64,000 nucleotides of DNA from Calendula officinalis. Its lineage: Eukaryota > Streptophyta > Magnoliopsida > Asterales > Asteraceae. The notes beneath the pieces are model-generated. The model had not been told where the DNA came from. It saw only the letters and a program-made list of their open reading frames with translations, and made no database searches. Both the position numbers and the translations under genes were made by a program. Shown here in pieces: positions 1-9,761 of the stretch (the stretch's first letter is position 1; each line of letters begins with the position of its first letter). Location of the stretch: positions 40,715,466-40,779,465 of the forward strand of contig OY970830.1 in assembly GCA_963853835.1 (NCBI GenBank), given 5' to 3'.

Positions 1-7
1 ATATTAA

Positions 8-226
8 TTTTCTTTTTCTTTTTCTGTTTTTGAACGGCCAGTTAGTAAGTTAGTGCTTCAAGCTTAAACAGTGACATTCACAAGGGGCAGTATGTCTTCC
101 CTCGAACCTTCCACCTATGGGGAATAAACCACACCATTTGTTCACGACGGGACTTGAACCCGTGACCTATAGGTCATAGGCAACACCTTACTCTTTCCAT
201 CATAACCACTAGGTTACAAACCTTAG
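8..226 (-). repeat. tRNA-derived SINE, minus-strand copy 1
   Basis: Reverse-complemented, the right part reads as a tRNA-like head: an A-box-like stretch around TAGTGGTTATGG and a B-box-like GGTTCAAGTCC-type stretch next to CCCGTCGTG. The left end is T-rich, as expected for the A-rich tail of a minus-strand copy. The right end abuts GTTAAATATTAA at 227-238, and ATATTAA at 1-7 may be the other target copy. The A/B boxes are the internal Pol III promoter of this class. The 3' body is not shared with the other copies, so the left limit is uncertain. Confidence 0.55.
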
Positions 227-238
227 GTTAAATATTAA

Positions 239-351
239 CTTTCTTTTAACGGCACATAATATACTCCGATATGTTCACAACGAGAATTGAACATATGATC
301 ATTAAAGTACGAGCAATATCTTACATCAGTATCACTAAATTACAACATTGA
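239..351 (-). repeat. tRNA-derived SINE, diverged minus-strand copy 2
   Basis: A shorter, more diverged relative of the neighbouring copies. It has GGCACATAATATACTCC at the left (the 3' body of the family) and a B-box-like stretch around GAATTGAACATATGATC. It lies between two exact copies of GTTAAATATTAA (227-238 and 352-363), which look like target-site duplications. Confidence 0.45.
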
Positions 352-363
352 GTTAAATATTAA

Positions 364-555
364 TTAACCCAAGGCTTGTATCCTAGTGGTTATGGTGAAA
401 GGAGTAAGATGTTACTCATGACTCCGGTGGCTAACCTAGGTTGGGGCGAAAACTCCAAAACTAGGGTTCCAAACCTTTCTCTAATAATCAGGTAAGTCAT
501 GAGTTCAAGTCCCGTCGTGGACAATACGAGTAGATTATGTGCCGTTCCAAAAAAA
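364..555 (+). repeat. tRNA-derived SINE, plus-strand copy 3
   Basis: Begins TTAACCCAAGGCTTGTA, then an A-box region (CCTAGTGGTTATGGTG) and a B-box region (GAGTTCAAGTCCCGTCG), and ends in a short A run before GTTAAATATTAA at 556-567. It carries about 60 extra bases between the boxes compared with the copy at 12001. The same 12-bp target sequence lies on both sides (352-363 and 556-567). Confidence 0.6.
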
Positions 556-567
556 GTTAAATATTAA

Positions 568-805
568 CCGAGTAACTAAAACAAATTCTGAATAGGTGCG
601 GCGAGGAGTGCTACAACGCGTGATAACCTTTATCAAGTTTCAACAATTGGATTACGATTTCCCCAAAACAACATAAAAATCCATATTTTTCATCTCGTAA
701 ACCCACCAATTTCTCTTAAATCAAGCATCAATTTTGACATTTTTGTTTCGAGGAACAAAGGGCGAGACAAAGATCTGACCTATTATTGCCAAGAGCAGGA
801 GAAGA
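568..805 (+). promoter_or_regulatory. upstream region and 5' UTR of FTSH4
   Basis: This 238-bp stretch separates the SINE cluster from the FTSH4 start codon. It must hold at least part of the promoter and the 5' UTR, but I see no convincing TATA box at a useful distance. The intergenic promoter is short and directly bordered by SINE copies. Confidence 0.35.
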
Positions 806-3800
806 ATGGGCCTAAAACGCCTTCTTACCCAGGTCTACTTTCCCTATCAAATTCAATCATTAATCGCTCTTTTCATGTATTGATTCTGATCCACTTTAAT
901 GTTGATTTGCGATAAGAAACCCTAATCTAATTAGCTTTTAGGGATTCTCCTTCGAACAGCTCCAATATGAATCAACCATGTAGCTGTAGATTTGATGAAA
1001 TTTAATTAATTCGGCATATGATCACGTAGATTGATGCCTGGATACATACAACTTGACATTTTTTATTGTTTAATTAATGCATCAACGATTGCAGGTCATT
1101 AGTGATTATTCTAGGTCTAGGCTGCTTGACTGAATCATAATCCACAACTCAAAATCCAATTAGAAAACATAACCACCAAAAGTTCCAATTCTATAAGACT
1201 AGTGCCAACGGTAGGTGCAGTTGCACCGCCGGTACTGCACACCGTTGGCACGGTAAGTGCAGTTTTTCCGTTGGTTGGGCTAAGCCGGTTTGGAGACGGG
1301 GAGAAGGAGTTCGCCGGTTGATTTTGGTGGGTCCAAAGGGGTATTTTGTGTGTGTGTTTTGTAATGGTGGGTCCCAAAAAATTAAAGGGAAGTGGTATTG
1401 TTGGCATGGTTACGTCAGTTTAGTGTCGGTTGGAGGGTGAGCTGACGTGGCGCTGATTTGGCAACAACTGACGGTATCAGTTTGCCAAACCATTGGCACC
1501 GGTCTAATATATCATAAAGAATTGGAGAAATCGAGAAACTTGAGAAACAAGAAACTGAACAGACATCAAGCACAAGCCTGATATTAACACCATGATTTTG
1601 TTGTTTATTTATTTAGGTCTCAACGCACCAATCACAATTGAGGCTTGTAAAACAGTTATATACCAGACCATTCGATAGTTCTCAAAAGGTTGGCGGTGAT
1701 GCAGGTATAGACAGAATGTTATTAACTAATTACACCTTTATATTTGTGTATACTGAATGGGAGGTGATTCGTACAGAGCAATTTTTATCCATGCAGAGCA
1801 ATTTTATATCAAAAGACAATGATGCCCTTAGTGGGAGGGGTGAAATGCAAAATGTAATAAAAGGAAAGGAAGGATATGATTATCATTTGGAATGAAATTG
1901 CTATGTATGGATAAAAATTGTTCTGTAAGAATCAGCTCACATTCTGAATATATAGTTGTTCATCAGTTTAAGTTAGACCTTTTTTGGACATCTTTTTTGG
2001 ACATCTTGAGTCGGGTTATATGTGAATTTAAAATATCAAACTACATCAAAGAAATTGCTTTGCAAAAGAAAGGAAATTTCCAACAATAGAATACTTACCA
2101 TAAAACAAATAAAGTAAGGAAAAAGAAGAAGGGTAATTTAGTAAATGTAATTCTTGTAATTTTAAGATATTGAGACTAACGCGTAAATGCTTTGTAAGAG
2201 AGTATAGGCAGTGGCTTTATAAACAGTGTTTAGTGTTTGGATATTCTGTAAAAAAAATATTTAGATATTCTGAGAATGAACATTTTTTGGTCATTTTATC
2301 ATTAAACACTTAGACAACTCTTTATTTGATTATCATCACATGTTTTTATCATGAAATCATCAGTCTAAAAATGCACACCCAAACATTCCCTAAATCATTC
2401 AAAAAGTTCCCAATAAATTCATTTTCTTATATATCACAGGCAACAATTAAATGAATTAGGAAAATACAACACCTTATCAATGTTGCAAAAAGCGCTAGGC
2501 GAGGCCTAGGTCGGATTGGAGTTATATATAAATATATTATAAATAATATGTATAACATAACATAATACTTTAAATTTCAAATAGTTCAAAGTTCAAATAA
2601 TTTGACGTTGCAAAATAGATGATTAAACATAGCAATTCAACTACTTGAAAAGCGTAGCAATTTAGTTAAAGAAAAATAGGCAGTAAACATAGCAATTTAG
2701 TTAAAAAAATTGTTGACTTTTTGTTGACTTTCGTTGACCGCCTAGGCGGATGTTTGACCGCCTTTTGACATTTCGTATCTGTAGTTTACAAACTTCAAAG
2801 AAGGTTTCAATCTAGCTATGCGGGCGGCTTTTCAAGAAGATTACATGAACGCGATGCAGACAGATTAAGTGAATCATCATATTTCAGGGATCTTTACAAC
2901 CGAAATGATCCTGAATCTGTTATAAGAGTGTTTGAAAGTCAACCTTCTTTGCACTCAGACACTTCAGCACTTAAAGAATATGTCAAAGCTTTGGTCAAAG
3001 TTGATAGACTGGATGAAAGCGAGTTGCTCAAAACACTGCAAAGAGGCCAGTGAAGAAATTTAAATTATTATTATTAATATTAATTAACCTCGTTCTTATG
3101 TGGTTTTTGGATATAAATTATAACAGGAATGGCAAACTCTGGGAAACCATCATACAATAATATGGGTAGTTTTTCAACTGTAAAAACTGCTGCAAAAGAG
3201 AGTGTTTTAGGAACTGCAGCTGCCCCTATTCATATGGTGGCTAGTGAAGGAGGACATTTTAAAGAACAATTATGGCGTACAGTTCGTGCTTTAGGTTTGG
3301 GCTTTTTGTTAATTTCTGGTGTTGGTGCACTCATTGAAGATAGAGGAATCACTAAAGGTATAAATTTCATGCTACTTATATGCTTTTGTGTTTGTTTGTT
3401 GTTTTTTGTTTTTATTTGGCCAAAATACATTTGAGTACCCTAAACTTGGCTGACTAGGTCTTCTATTACCCCGAACTATTAAAAGTGCAACATGGTACCT
3501 GAACCTGACAAAATGGATGATTTAGTACCCTGACTCACTAATTTGACAGCGTTTTCTCATGTAATTTGCTTTTAAGGTCAATATATTTAGATGAACGTAC
3601 AGTTTTTAGTCCGCCGAGATAGTAACTCAAGTAAGAAAATGCGATCATATTAACAAGTCTGGGTACTAAATCGACCATTTTGTGGTTCCATGTTGCACTT
3701 TTAATAGCTCAGGGTAGTAAAAAAGACCCAGTGAGACAAGTTTAGGGTACTAAAATGTATTTTGGCCTTGTTATTAAGATTATAGTAGTAATTGGTTGTA

Positions 3801-5879
3801 AGTAGGACTAGGTTTACATGATGAGGTGCAGCCAAGTATGGAATCCAGTACAAAATTCAGTGATGTCAAGGGTGTGGATGAAGCAAAATACGAGCTTGAA
3901 GAAATCGTTTACTATCTTCGTGACCCTAAAGTAATAAATCTATATTTTACTACTGTTTCTATATTTTCTATATTTTATTACTTTTTTTGACAATTTTCCT
4001 TATATAATTGATTTTTAACACAGCGGTTCACCCGTCTGGGTGGGAAGCTACCAAAAGGGGTTCTCCTAGTGGGCCCACCCGGAACGGGTAAAACCATGTT
4101 GGCCCGAGCCATAGCAGGAGAAGCAGGAGTTCCATTTTTCTCATGCAGTGGGAGTGAATTTGAAGAAATGTTTGTTGGTGTTGGTGCAAGAAGAGTTAGA
4201 GATCTTTTTTCTGCAGCTAAAAAACGGTCTCCGTGTATTATATTTATTGATGAAATTGATGCAATTGGTGGGAGTAGAAACCCTAAAGATCAGCAGTACA
4301 TGAAGATGACTTTGAATCAGTTGTTGGTTGAGTTGGACGGGTTTAAACAGAATGAGGGTATTATTGTAATTGCGGCTACTAATTTTCCTCAGTCGTTGGA
4401 TAAGGCGTTGATTAGGCCCGGGAGATTTGATCGGCGGGTTGTGGTCCCGAACCCGGATGTTGAAGGGAGGAGGCAGATTATGGAGTCTCATATGTCAAAG
4501 GTATTTTTTATTGTGAGAGTGAATTACATAAATGGTCCTTTAGGTTCGTACCATATTATATATTTGGTCCTTTAGTTTCATAAATTACACTGGTAGTTCT
4601 TATTTTTGAAACTATTGACATGTTTGGTCCTCTACCTAAACAATAAAAGGCATTAAGCAGACAGAGCGAGCGAAGAACTGCTGCCATAAAAGGTTATCTC
4701 AAGTTTTCCATAAATTAACTTTTCCCGTCAAACAGACGGGTTTTTATGGGTTTCAAATTGGTGAAGGGAAAAGGAAAAGGACAGATTTACCCCCTCGTGC
4801 ATCACACGTGACCATACTTGACGGGGAAAATAAACGTCTGTTTAGTTAAAGGACCAAACGTCAGTGTAATTTAAGAAACTAAAGGACCAAATATGTAATA
4901 TGGTACAAACCTAAAGGACTATTTGTGTAATTTACTCTAAAAATATTATTTTAAAAACTCTTTCAAATAGATCTTGAAAGCAGAGGATGTAGACTTGATG
5001 GTTGTCGCCAGAGGAACCCCCGGTTTTTCCGGTGCTGACCTGGCAAATCTAGTAAACGTGGCGGCTCTCAAGGCGGCAATGGACGGTGCAAAATCCGTCT
5101 CCATGGCAGATCTCGAATACGCAAAAGACAAAATCATGATGGGAAGTGAACGAAAGTCAGCCATCATTTCAAACGAGGTCAGAAAACTGACAGCATATCA
5201 TGAAGGCGGGCATGCCCTCGTGGCAATTCACACTGATGGGGCCCACCCGGTCCACAAAGCCACAATCGTGCCACGTGGCATGGCTCTGGGCATGGTGGCC
5301 CAGTTGCCAGAAAAAGACGAAACGAGTGTTTCGCGTAAAGAAATGCTTGCAAGACTCGATGTTTGCATGGGCGGTCGAGTTGCAGAGGAATTGATTTTTG
5401 GTGAAAATGAGGTTACTTCGGGTGCTTCATCGGATTTAGAACAAGCTACCCGATTAGCACGAGAAATGGTTACTAAATATGGTATGAGTAAAGAAGTGGG
5501 TGTTGTGGCGCATAATTATGATGATAATGGAAAAAGTATGAGCACCGAAACGAGACTTTTAATCGAAAAAGAAGTTAGAGAGTTTTTGGGAAACGCATAT
5601 AATAACGCGAAGAATATTCTCACTACTTATAGTAAAGAGCACCATGCGATTGCTAACGCGTTGTTGGAACACGAAACGTTGTCGGGAAAACAGATTAAGG
5701 AATTGCTTGCTCAATTGAACGCGCCGCCTCAGCAACAACAACAGCAGCAAGTGGTTGTAACTAAACCGGTCCCACCGGCGACACCGAATCCGGCGGCCGC
5801 TGCGGCGGCGGCAGCGGCCGCCGCTAGTGCCGCCTCAGCGGCGGCTAAGGCGAAAGGTATTGCTCCGGTGGGGTCTTGA
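806..5879 (+). CDS. FTSH4: ATP-dependent zinc metalloprotease FTSH4, mitochondrial inner membrane i-AAA type (7 exons)
   Basis: Exons deduced from frame and family similarity: 806-832, 1617-1704, 2785-3045, 3127-3357, 3812-3930, 4024-4500, 4971-5879. They join to 703 residues, close to the 717 of Arabidopsis FTSH4. A basic, Ser/Thr-rich N-terminus looks like a mitochondrial targeting peptide. There is one membrane segment near residues 180-195, a Walker A GPPGTGKT at about 259-266, a Walker B IIFIDEID at about 314-321, the arginine-finger region RPGRFDR, zinc ligands HEGGH at about 478-482 with the third ligand Asp near 556 (SSDLEQAT), and an Ala-rich tail. Family knowledge: a hexameric protease facing the intermembrane space that controls inner-membrane protein quality and respiratory-complex stability. 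Exon 1 (nine codons) was placed by its match to the family N-terminus and its clean GT donor. All introns are GT-AG except intron 3. No frame damage is seen. Confidence 0.93.
1185..1525. mobile_element. TIR element (MITE) in FTSH4 intron 1
   Basis: Ends are inverted: the left begins CCAATTCTATAAGACTAGTG and the right ends ATATCATAAAGAATTGG, with GTGCCAACGG near the left end mirrored by CCATTGGCACC near the right end. About 340 bp with no coding capacity. No clear target duplication was found, so the superfamily is open. Confidence 0.6.
2481..2772. mobile_element. TIR element in FTSH4 intron 2
   Basis: The left part contains GCGCTAGGCGAGGCCTAGG and the right part contains GACCGCCTAGGCGG, near-inverted to each other, around an AT-rich core. 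The right end lies about 12 bp from the acceptor of exon 3. Exact ends and superfamily are uncertain. Confidence 0.45.
3046..3126 (+). other. FTSH4 intron 3 with non-canonical GC-AG splice sites
   Basis: Exon 3 must end at 3045 (AGAG) and exon 4 must begin at 3127 (GA ATG) to keep the reading frame seen on both sides. That makes the donor GCCAGT at 3046-3051. The only nearby GT (3050) would shift the frame into a TAA within about a dozen codons. The acceptor is ATAACAG. GC-AG introns are a known minor class in plants. The intron is only 81 bp, near the lower limit for plants. Confidence 0.65.
3418..3767. mobile_element. TIR element (MITE) in FTSH4 intron 4
   Basis: Long inverted ends: GGCCAAAATACATTTGAGTA at the left and the matching TACTAAAATGTATTTTGGCC at the right, extending imperfectly for about 90 bp (CCCTAAACTTG, AAAAGTGCAACATGG). 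About 350 bp, non-coding, filling most of the intron. A target duplication is not convincing. Confidence 0.65.
4516..4938. mobile_element. MULE-like TIR element in FTSH4 intron 6
   Basis: Ends are AGAGTGAATTACATAAATGG and the inverted counterpart ending GTGTAATTTACTCT; pairing continues through GGTCCTTTAGGTT and GTACCATATTA. It begins only about 15 bp after the donor of exon 6 and ends about 32 bp before exon 7. The AGTAAATTAC-type ends resemble the Mutator-like elements at 6292 and 13172, but no 9-bp target duplication is visible here. Confidence 0.6.
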
Positions 5880-6282
5880 TATTGAATGGTGTTTAGGGTT
5901 GTGGTTAATGTGCATATAATGGTGACTTTATAATTACTTCAATGAAACCCTTTGTTGATTATGGGTATCAAAGGGGGAGCTAAATTGTTGAAATGAAGCG
6001 GTTATGTTGAGTTCGTTAAATGGTGAATTTTGTGTTTGATTTATGAATACGGTTTTTGCTGTTGTTTTTGTACCTTTTATTGATAACAAAAAGAAAAAGA
6101 AAATAACTTTTAAGTTTTGGATTGTGTTTTGGAGAAAATGTGGAGATATGTTTGTGTGTGGTCGAATCTTGGTCCATTTTAACTGTCGAAGAGCCCTAAT
6201 AAATGAGACAAAATTATGATAAATAATAAGGTCCACAAATAAGGCTCAATGTGGAGATAGCCAGATAGGTCCGGTTAGGATT
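5880..6282 (+). other. FTSH4 3' UTR and downstream spacer
   Basis: AT-rich DNA after the TGA at 5877-5879, with no further coding match. It presumably holds the 3' UTR and polyadenylation region; no single signal stands out. Confidence 0.4.
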
Positions 6283-6291
6283 TTGTTTTAA

Positions 6292-7508
6292 GGATAAATT
6301 ACAGTTTTTATCCCCGACCTTTTCTGGATTCAGGGTTTTTGTCCCTAAACTTTTTTCTTCTGTTTTTTTATCCTTTATGTTTTTAAAATTCTGCATATTT
6401 GTCCTTCCTTCAGTTTTAGCCATTAAGTAACGTGAAATGCCAAAAAAGTCAGGGTATTTCTGTCCTTTTAATCTTTTATCGCCCAACTCCAATTTCTCAC
6501 CCAAATTACATGTAATTTGTGCATTAAATATTGTACGTTTGAATATGATGAAGAACACATATGAACACCAACATTGACCTTCATCATCATCATCAAAATA
6601 TGATTAAAAACACAAACATTTCAAAAAAGTTAGACATACTTCCAAGATCTGCACTGGTTCTGTTTCAGGGTCATCGCCATCGTCCATGTCTCAGGGTCAT
6701 CACCGTCGTCCATGTCTCCGACCATCCGGTAGTCTCCGTACCTGAGAAGCGTGTGGCCTCATTTGCAGTCAAGGGCAACTAGAACACGGAAGAGAGGACA
6801 GACGCCACTCGGACCACCATCACCGCCCACACGGCCGAGAACCCTAGTACACGGAAGAGAGGACAGACGCCGCCCGCCGACCCTAGTCACCCTCCCGCTT
6901 CTCCCCTGTTCGCCACCGGTCGTCTGAAGACCGGATCTGAAGACGAACCGTCACCGCCACCAGTCGTCTTCTTCGGCTCCGCCACCGGTCGTCTGAAGAC
7001 CAGATCTGAAGACGAACCGTCACCGCCACCGGTCGATCTGATTAGGGTTCCGCCACCGTCTTCTCCAAGCTTTCCCCTTGCAAACGAATTAGGCCTTGCC
7101 CCAAAAATTAGGGCTTATGTTTGCAGAAATCAATTTGTGTTCTTTGTGTTCATAGACCTTGATTATTTGTTTAGGGTTTGTCTCTAATGATATGAACTAG
7201 AGAGAGAGGGACGATCAGTGATAAAAGAGAGAGAGGGAGAAAATTAAATTAAAAAAGAATAAAGAAAACTTTATTTAATTAAAAAAGTTCAAAAAGGTTA
7301 AATATAAGGTATTTAGGTCATTTTATTTTAATAGGACGAAAATTGTCATAGTTTTTTGGCATTTCTCGTTAGTTAACAGAGTTTTTTAGACGGAAGGACA
7401 AATATGCAGAATTTTAAAAGCATAAAGGACAAAAAAATAGAAGAAAAAAGTTTAGGCACAAAAACCCCGAATCCGGAAAAGGTCAGGGACAAAAACTGTA
7501 ATTTACCC
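6292..7508. mobile_element. Mutator-like non-autonomous element with 9-bp TSD
   Basis: Long TIRs of roughly 150 bp: the left starts GGATAAATTACAGTTTTTAT and the right ends with the inverted CTGTAATTTACCC. Perfect 9-bp direct repeats TTGTTTTAA flank it at 6283-6291 and 7509-7517, the duplication size typical of the Mutator superfamily. There is no transposase. The interior (about 6640-7080) is clearly more GC-rich than its surroundings and contains a tandem motif, so it may carry captured host sequence (Pack-MULE). Confidence 0.8.
6914..7026. repeat. internal repeat in the MULE (two copies)
   Basis: GCCACCGGTCGTCTGAAGAC is followed by GGATCTGAAGACGAACCGTC at about 6914 and recurs nearly identically at about 6981 (CAGATCTGAAGACGAACCGTC). 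A further partial GCCACCGGTCGATCTG follows. The period is about 67 bp, in GC-rich DNA unlike its AT-rich neighbourhood. Confidence 0.6.
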
Positions 7509-7527
7509 TTGTTTTAATAAAAACCAT

Positions 7528-8218
7528 AGTAAATCGCGAAAATCATACGTGTGGTTTGGCCGAATTGAATGTTTGATCTGATGGTATTGAAAGTGTAGGC
7601 AATGTTCCTATTTTGAAACTTTTGGTCCGTTTTGATACTTCCCATATGATTGTGTTAAGTATCTTCTGTTAGTTGAGGGCATTTTTATAATTTCGCATGT
7701 GTAATGCCACACTTACCATCTCCCCACATTTGTATTCTTCTCCTCCCTTCACCTCTCATGCACGGTCCAGAAATCGAACCGAATCTCTCGGAAACGAACC
7801 GAATTGAGAACAACGAAAATGATTTCGACTGGACCGAGAACACTGAAAGTTTCTTCGATTTTTTTCGGTTTTTTTCTCGGTTTTGGACCAAACCAGACCG
7901 CTTGGAATCGAACCACCAATCACCTATGAGGCACCCTAATTCCCCACCCCCTACCCCAAACTCACTAGTGCCACCTCAACAGAAGCACCACCTTCACCTC
8001 AATAGAAACACCATTGCTTTCCTACTCGTCTACCGATTAAAATGAGAAAAGCCTAAAATGCCCTCAACAAACGGAAGACACTTAACAAAGATGGAAAGGA
8101 TCAATATTCAATACGGACCAGAGGTTTCAAAATAGGAACGTATGGTGCACTTTCGACACTATCCGGACCAAGCACACAATTTGGCAAACCCACGAGGACG
8201 TTTAGTACAATTTACTCT
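7528..8218. mobile_element. second MULE-like TIR element, abutting the first
   Basis: The left end (AGTAAATCGCGAAAATC, then GTTCCTATTTTGAAACTT) is mirrored at the right (AGGTTTCAAAATAGGAAC, then ACAATTTACTCT). A TTGAGGGCATTTT motif on one side answers AAAATGCCCTCAA on the other. Flanks AAAAACCAT and AAAAACTAG may be a decayed 9-bp target duplication. Open frames inside are low-complexity and not gene-like. Confidence 0.6.
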
Positions 8219-8520
8219 AAAAACTAGACTTTATCACTTAATGGTAATAATAGAGTTTCAGTATAGTTTCGTTGCGGTGAAAATTTTAAAATTGGTTAAA
8301 ACTAGTAATCTAGATGGAATAGTTATGAAAATTGGCTATTGACATCTTTTTTTCTTTTTTATTTCTTCTTTCGGATTGAAAAGTCAACAAATAATGAGTA
8401 AAGGTGAATCTTTCTACCATTTTTTCCTTTTATATTCTTATCCATTTTGATTATGACAACTGTCGAAATCAAGAGATGATATGAGGAAAGGGAATTAGTG
8501 GATGACACATGTCATATGGG
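8219..8520. other. spacer without recognised features
   Basis: AT-rich spacer between two transposons. I see no gene, RNA gene or strong repeat in it. Confidence 0.5.
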
Positions 8521-8521
8521 A

Positions 8522-9450
8522 GGGGTGAGCATGTGGTGGTTATTAAATAAAATCAAACCCCGAACCAAAAGTTCGGGTTCTAAAAATTACACCCCGTTTT
8601 GTGTCCGGTTTTTCGGGTTTGGGTTTTCGGGGTTTTCTCAATAAATCGGTTCGGTTTCGGGTTTTTTTCGGTTTTTTGTTTTTCTTTAAATTTACCAATT
8701 TGTTACCTTAAAAATTAATACTACCTCCGTATCACAATAAGTGATACACTTTCCATGTATGGTGTTTCATAATAAGTGACACACTTCGAAAGTTACCTTA
8801 TTTGGTAAAAAAGTGGGACCCCTCCTCCACTAACTATCAACTTTAATAAAATTATATTATCCTTATACCCTTACTTTCACTTATAAAACTCATTAATATC
8901 ACTTTATTCAAATAAATTGGGACCCAACCTCTACTAACTATCTACTTTAATATATTTTAACCATTAGTTTAATTTTTTACCTTAAAAAGCGTGAAACTCC
9001 AAATGTATCACTTATTGTGATATGGAGGAAGTATTATGATCCAAACTTCAAACCTTAACTCACTTCGTATGTATATATAACAAACAACTAGGAAGTTTTC
9101 ATATAATATAATGATAAATTCAATTACACTTGAATAAGATTAATAATAAAATAACATCCAACATCTTTCGCAACAATCTTAGCCCATGTCTTCATCCATA
9201 TAAGATAGTTAAATGTCAAATCTTTTATAAGTATAAGAATATTTTTATAAAACTTGAAAAATATATAATGGTGGGGCGGGCGGGTTTTTCGGTCGGGTTT
9301 TTCATATGCTCCCGAAAACCGCCCCAAACATTCGGGTTTTTCAAAAATCAAAACCGTTGGCATCAATTTTTCAAATAATTCAGTTTTTTCAATACGTTTT
9401 TTCGGTTTTTTCGAGTTTTTCAGTTCTGATTCGGTATTTTAGTTCACCCC
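8522..9450. mobile_element. hAT-like non-autonomous element rich in CGGTTTTTCGG motifs
   Basis: Begins GGGGTGAGCATG and ends AGTTCACCCC, short inverted termini of the GGGGTGA type seen in hAT-like MITEs. Both arms are packed with CGGGTTTTTCGG / CCCGAACC-type runs that are mutually complementary. It is interrupted by a Stowaway element at 8721-9031. No convincing 8-bp target duplication, so the superfamily is tentative. Confidence 0.5.
8721..9031. mobile_element. Stowaway-like MITE a
   Basis: TIRs CTACCTCCGTATCACAATAA at the left and the inverted TTATTGTGATATGGAGGAAG at the right, flanked by TA on both sides. This is the CTCCCTCCGT signature of plant Tc1/mariner Stowaway MITEs. It is nested in the hAT-like element. 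Confidence 0.8.
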
Positions 9451-9612
9451 AAATGTAAGATTAAATATCATTTCTCCTAAATAATACTCCATACTTCCAA
9501 TATCCCATAATAAAGTTTCCATTTATATTTGCACAAAATTTTAGAAGATTTTTAGTATAAAGAGAGAATGTCTTGAGCCAAATTAAAATTATTATCTTAA
9601 AAGAAATGAGAA

Positions 9613-9752
9613 TGTCTTGGTTGTTTTTGTTTCGCTAGCTTAGCTTTTATATAATTTTCTTTCTGTTGGTCCCTTGTGGGTGATGGCGGTCCCTTGTGGT
9701 GATGACTTTGTCAAAGCTCCCGGGGTTCTCCCTTCCCGTTCAAAAAAAATAA
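9613..9752 (+). mobile_element. 5'-truncated LINE, 3' end only
   Basis: Flanked by a perfect 9-bp duplication AAATGAGAA (9604-9612 and 9753-9761) and ending in an A-rich run. The stretch GGTGATGACTTTGTCAAAGC followed by TCCC resembles the 3' end of the minus-strand LINE fragment at 11132. This fits target-primed insertion of a severely 5'-truncated LINE. Confidence 0.65.
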
Positions 9753-9761
9753 AAATGAGAA

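Noticed and set aside
364..555. Functional tRNA gene
   Set aside because: A- and B-box-like stretches exist, but no cloverleaf with acceptor stem and anticodon arm can be formed. A SINE head explains them.
1638..1895. 85-codon open frame on the plus strand
   Set aside because: Its first third is FTSH4 exon 2 (1617-1704); the rest runs into intron sequence after the GTATAG donor at 1705.
3129..3434. ATG at 3129 as the start of a short 101-residue protein
   Set aside because: The first 76 codons are FTSH4 exon 4, continuing the frame of exon 3. The remainder is intron and MITE sequence.
7704..8045. 113-codon open frame with low-complexity Asn/Phe/Pro-rich sequence
   Set aside because: It lies inside a MULE-like element, made of ACCGAA/TTCGGTT-type repeats, with no domain or splice support.
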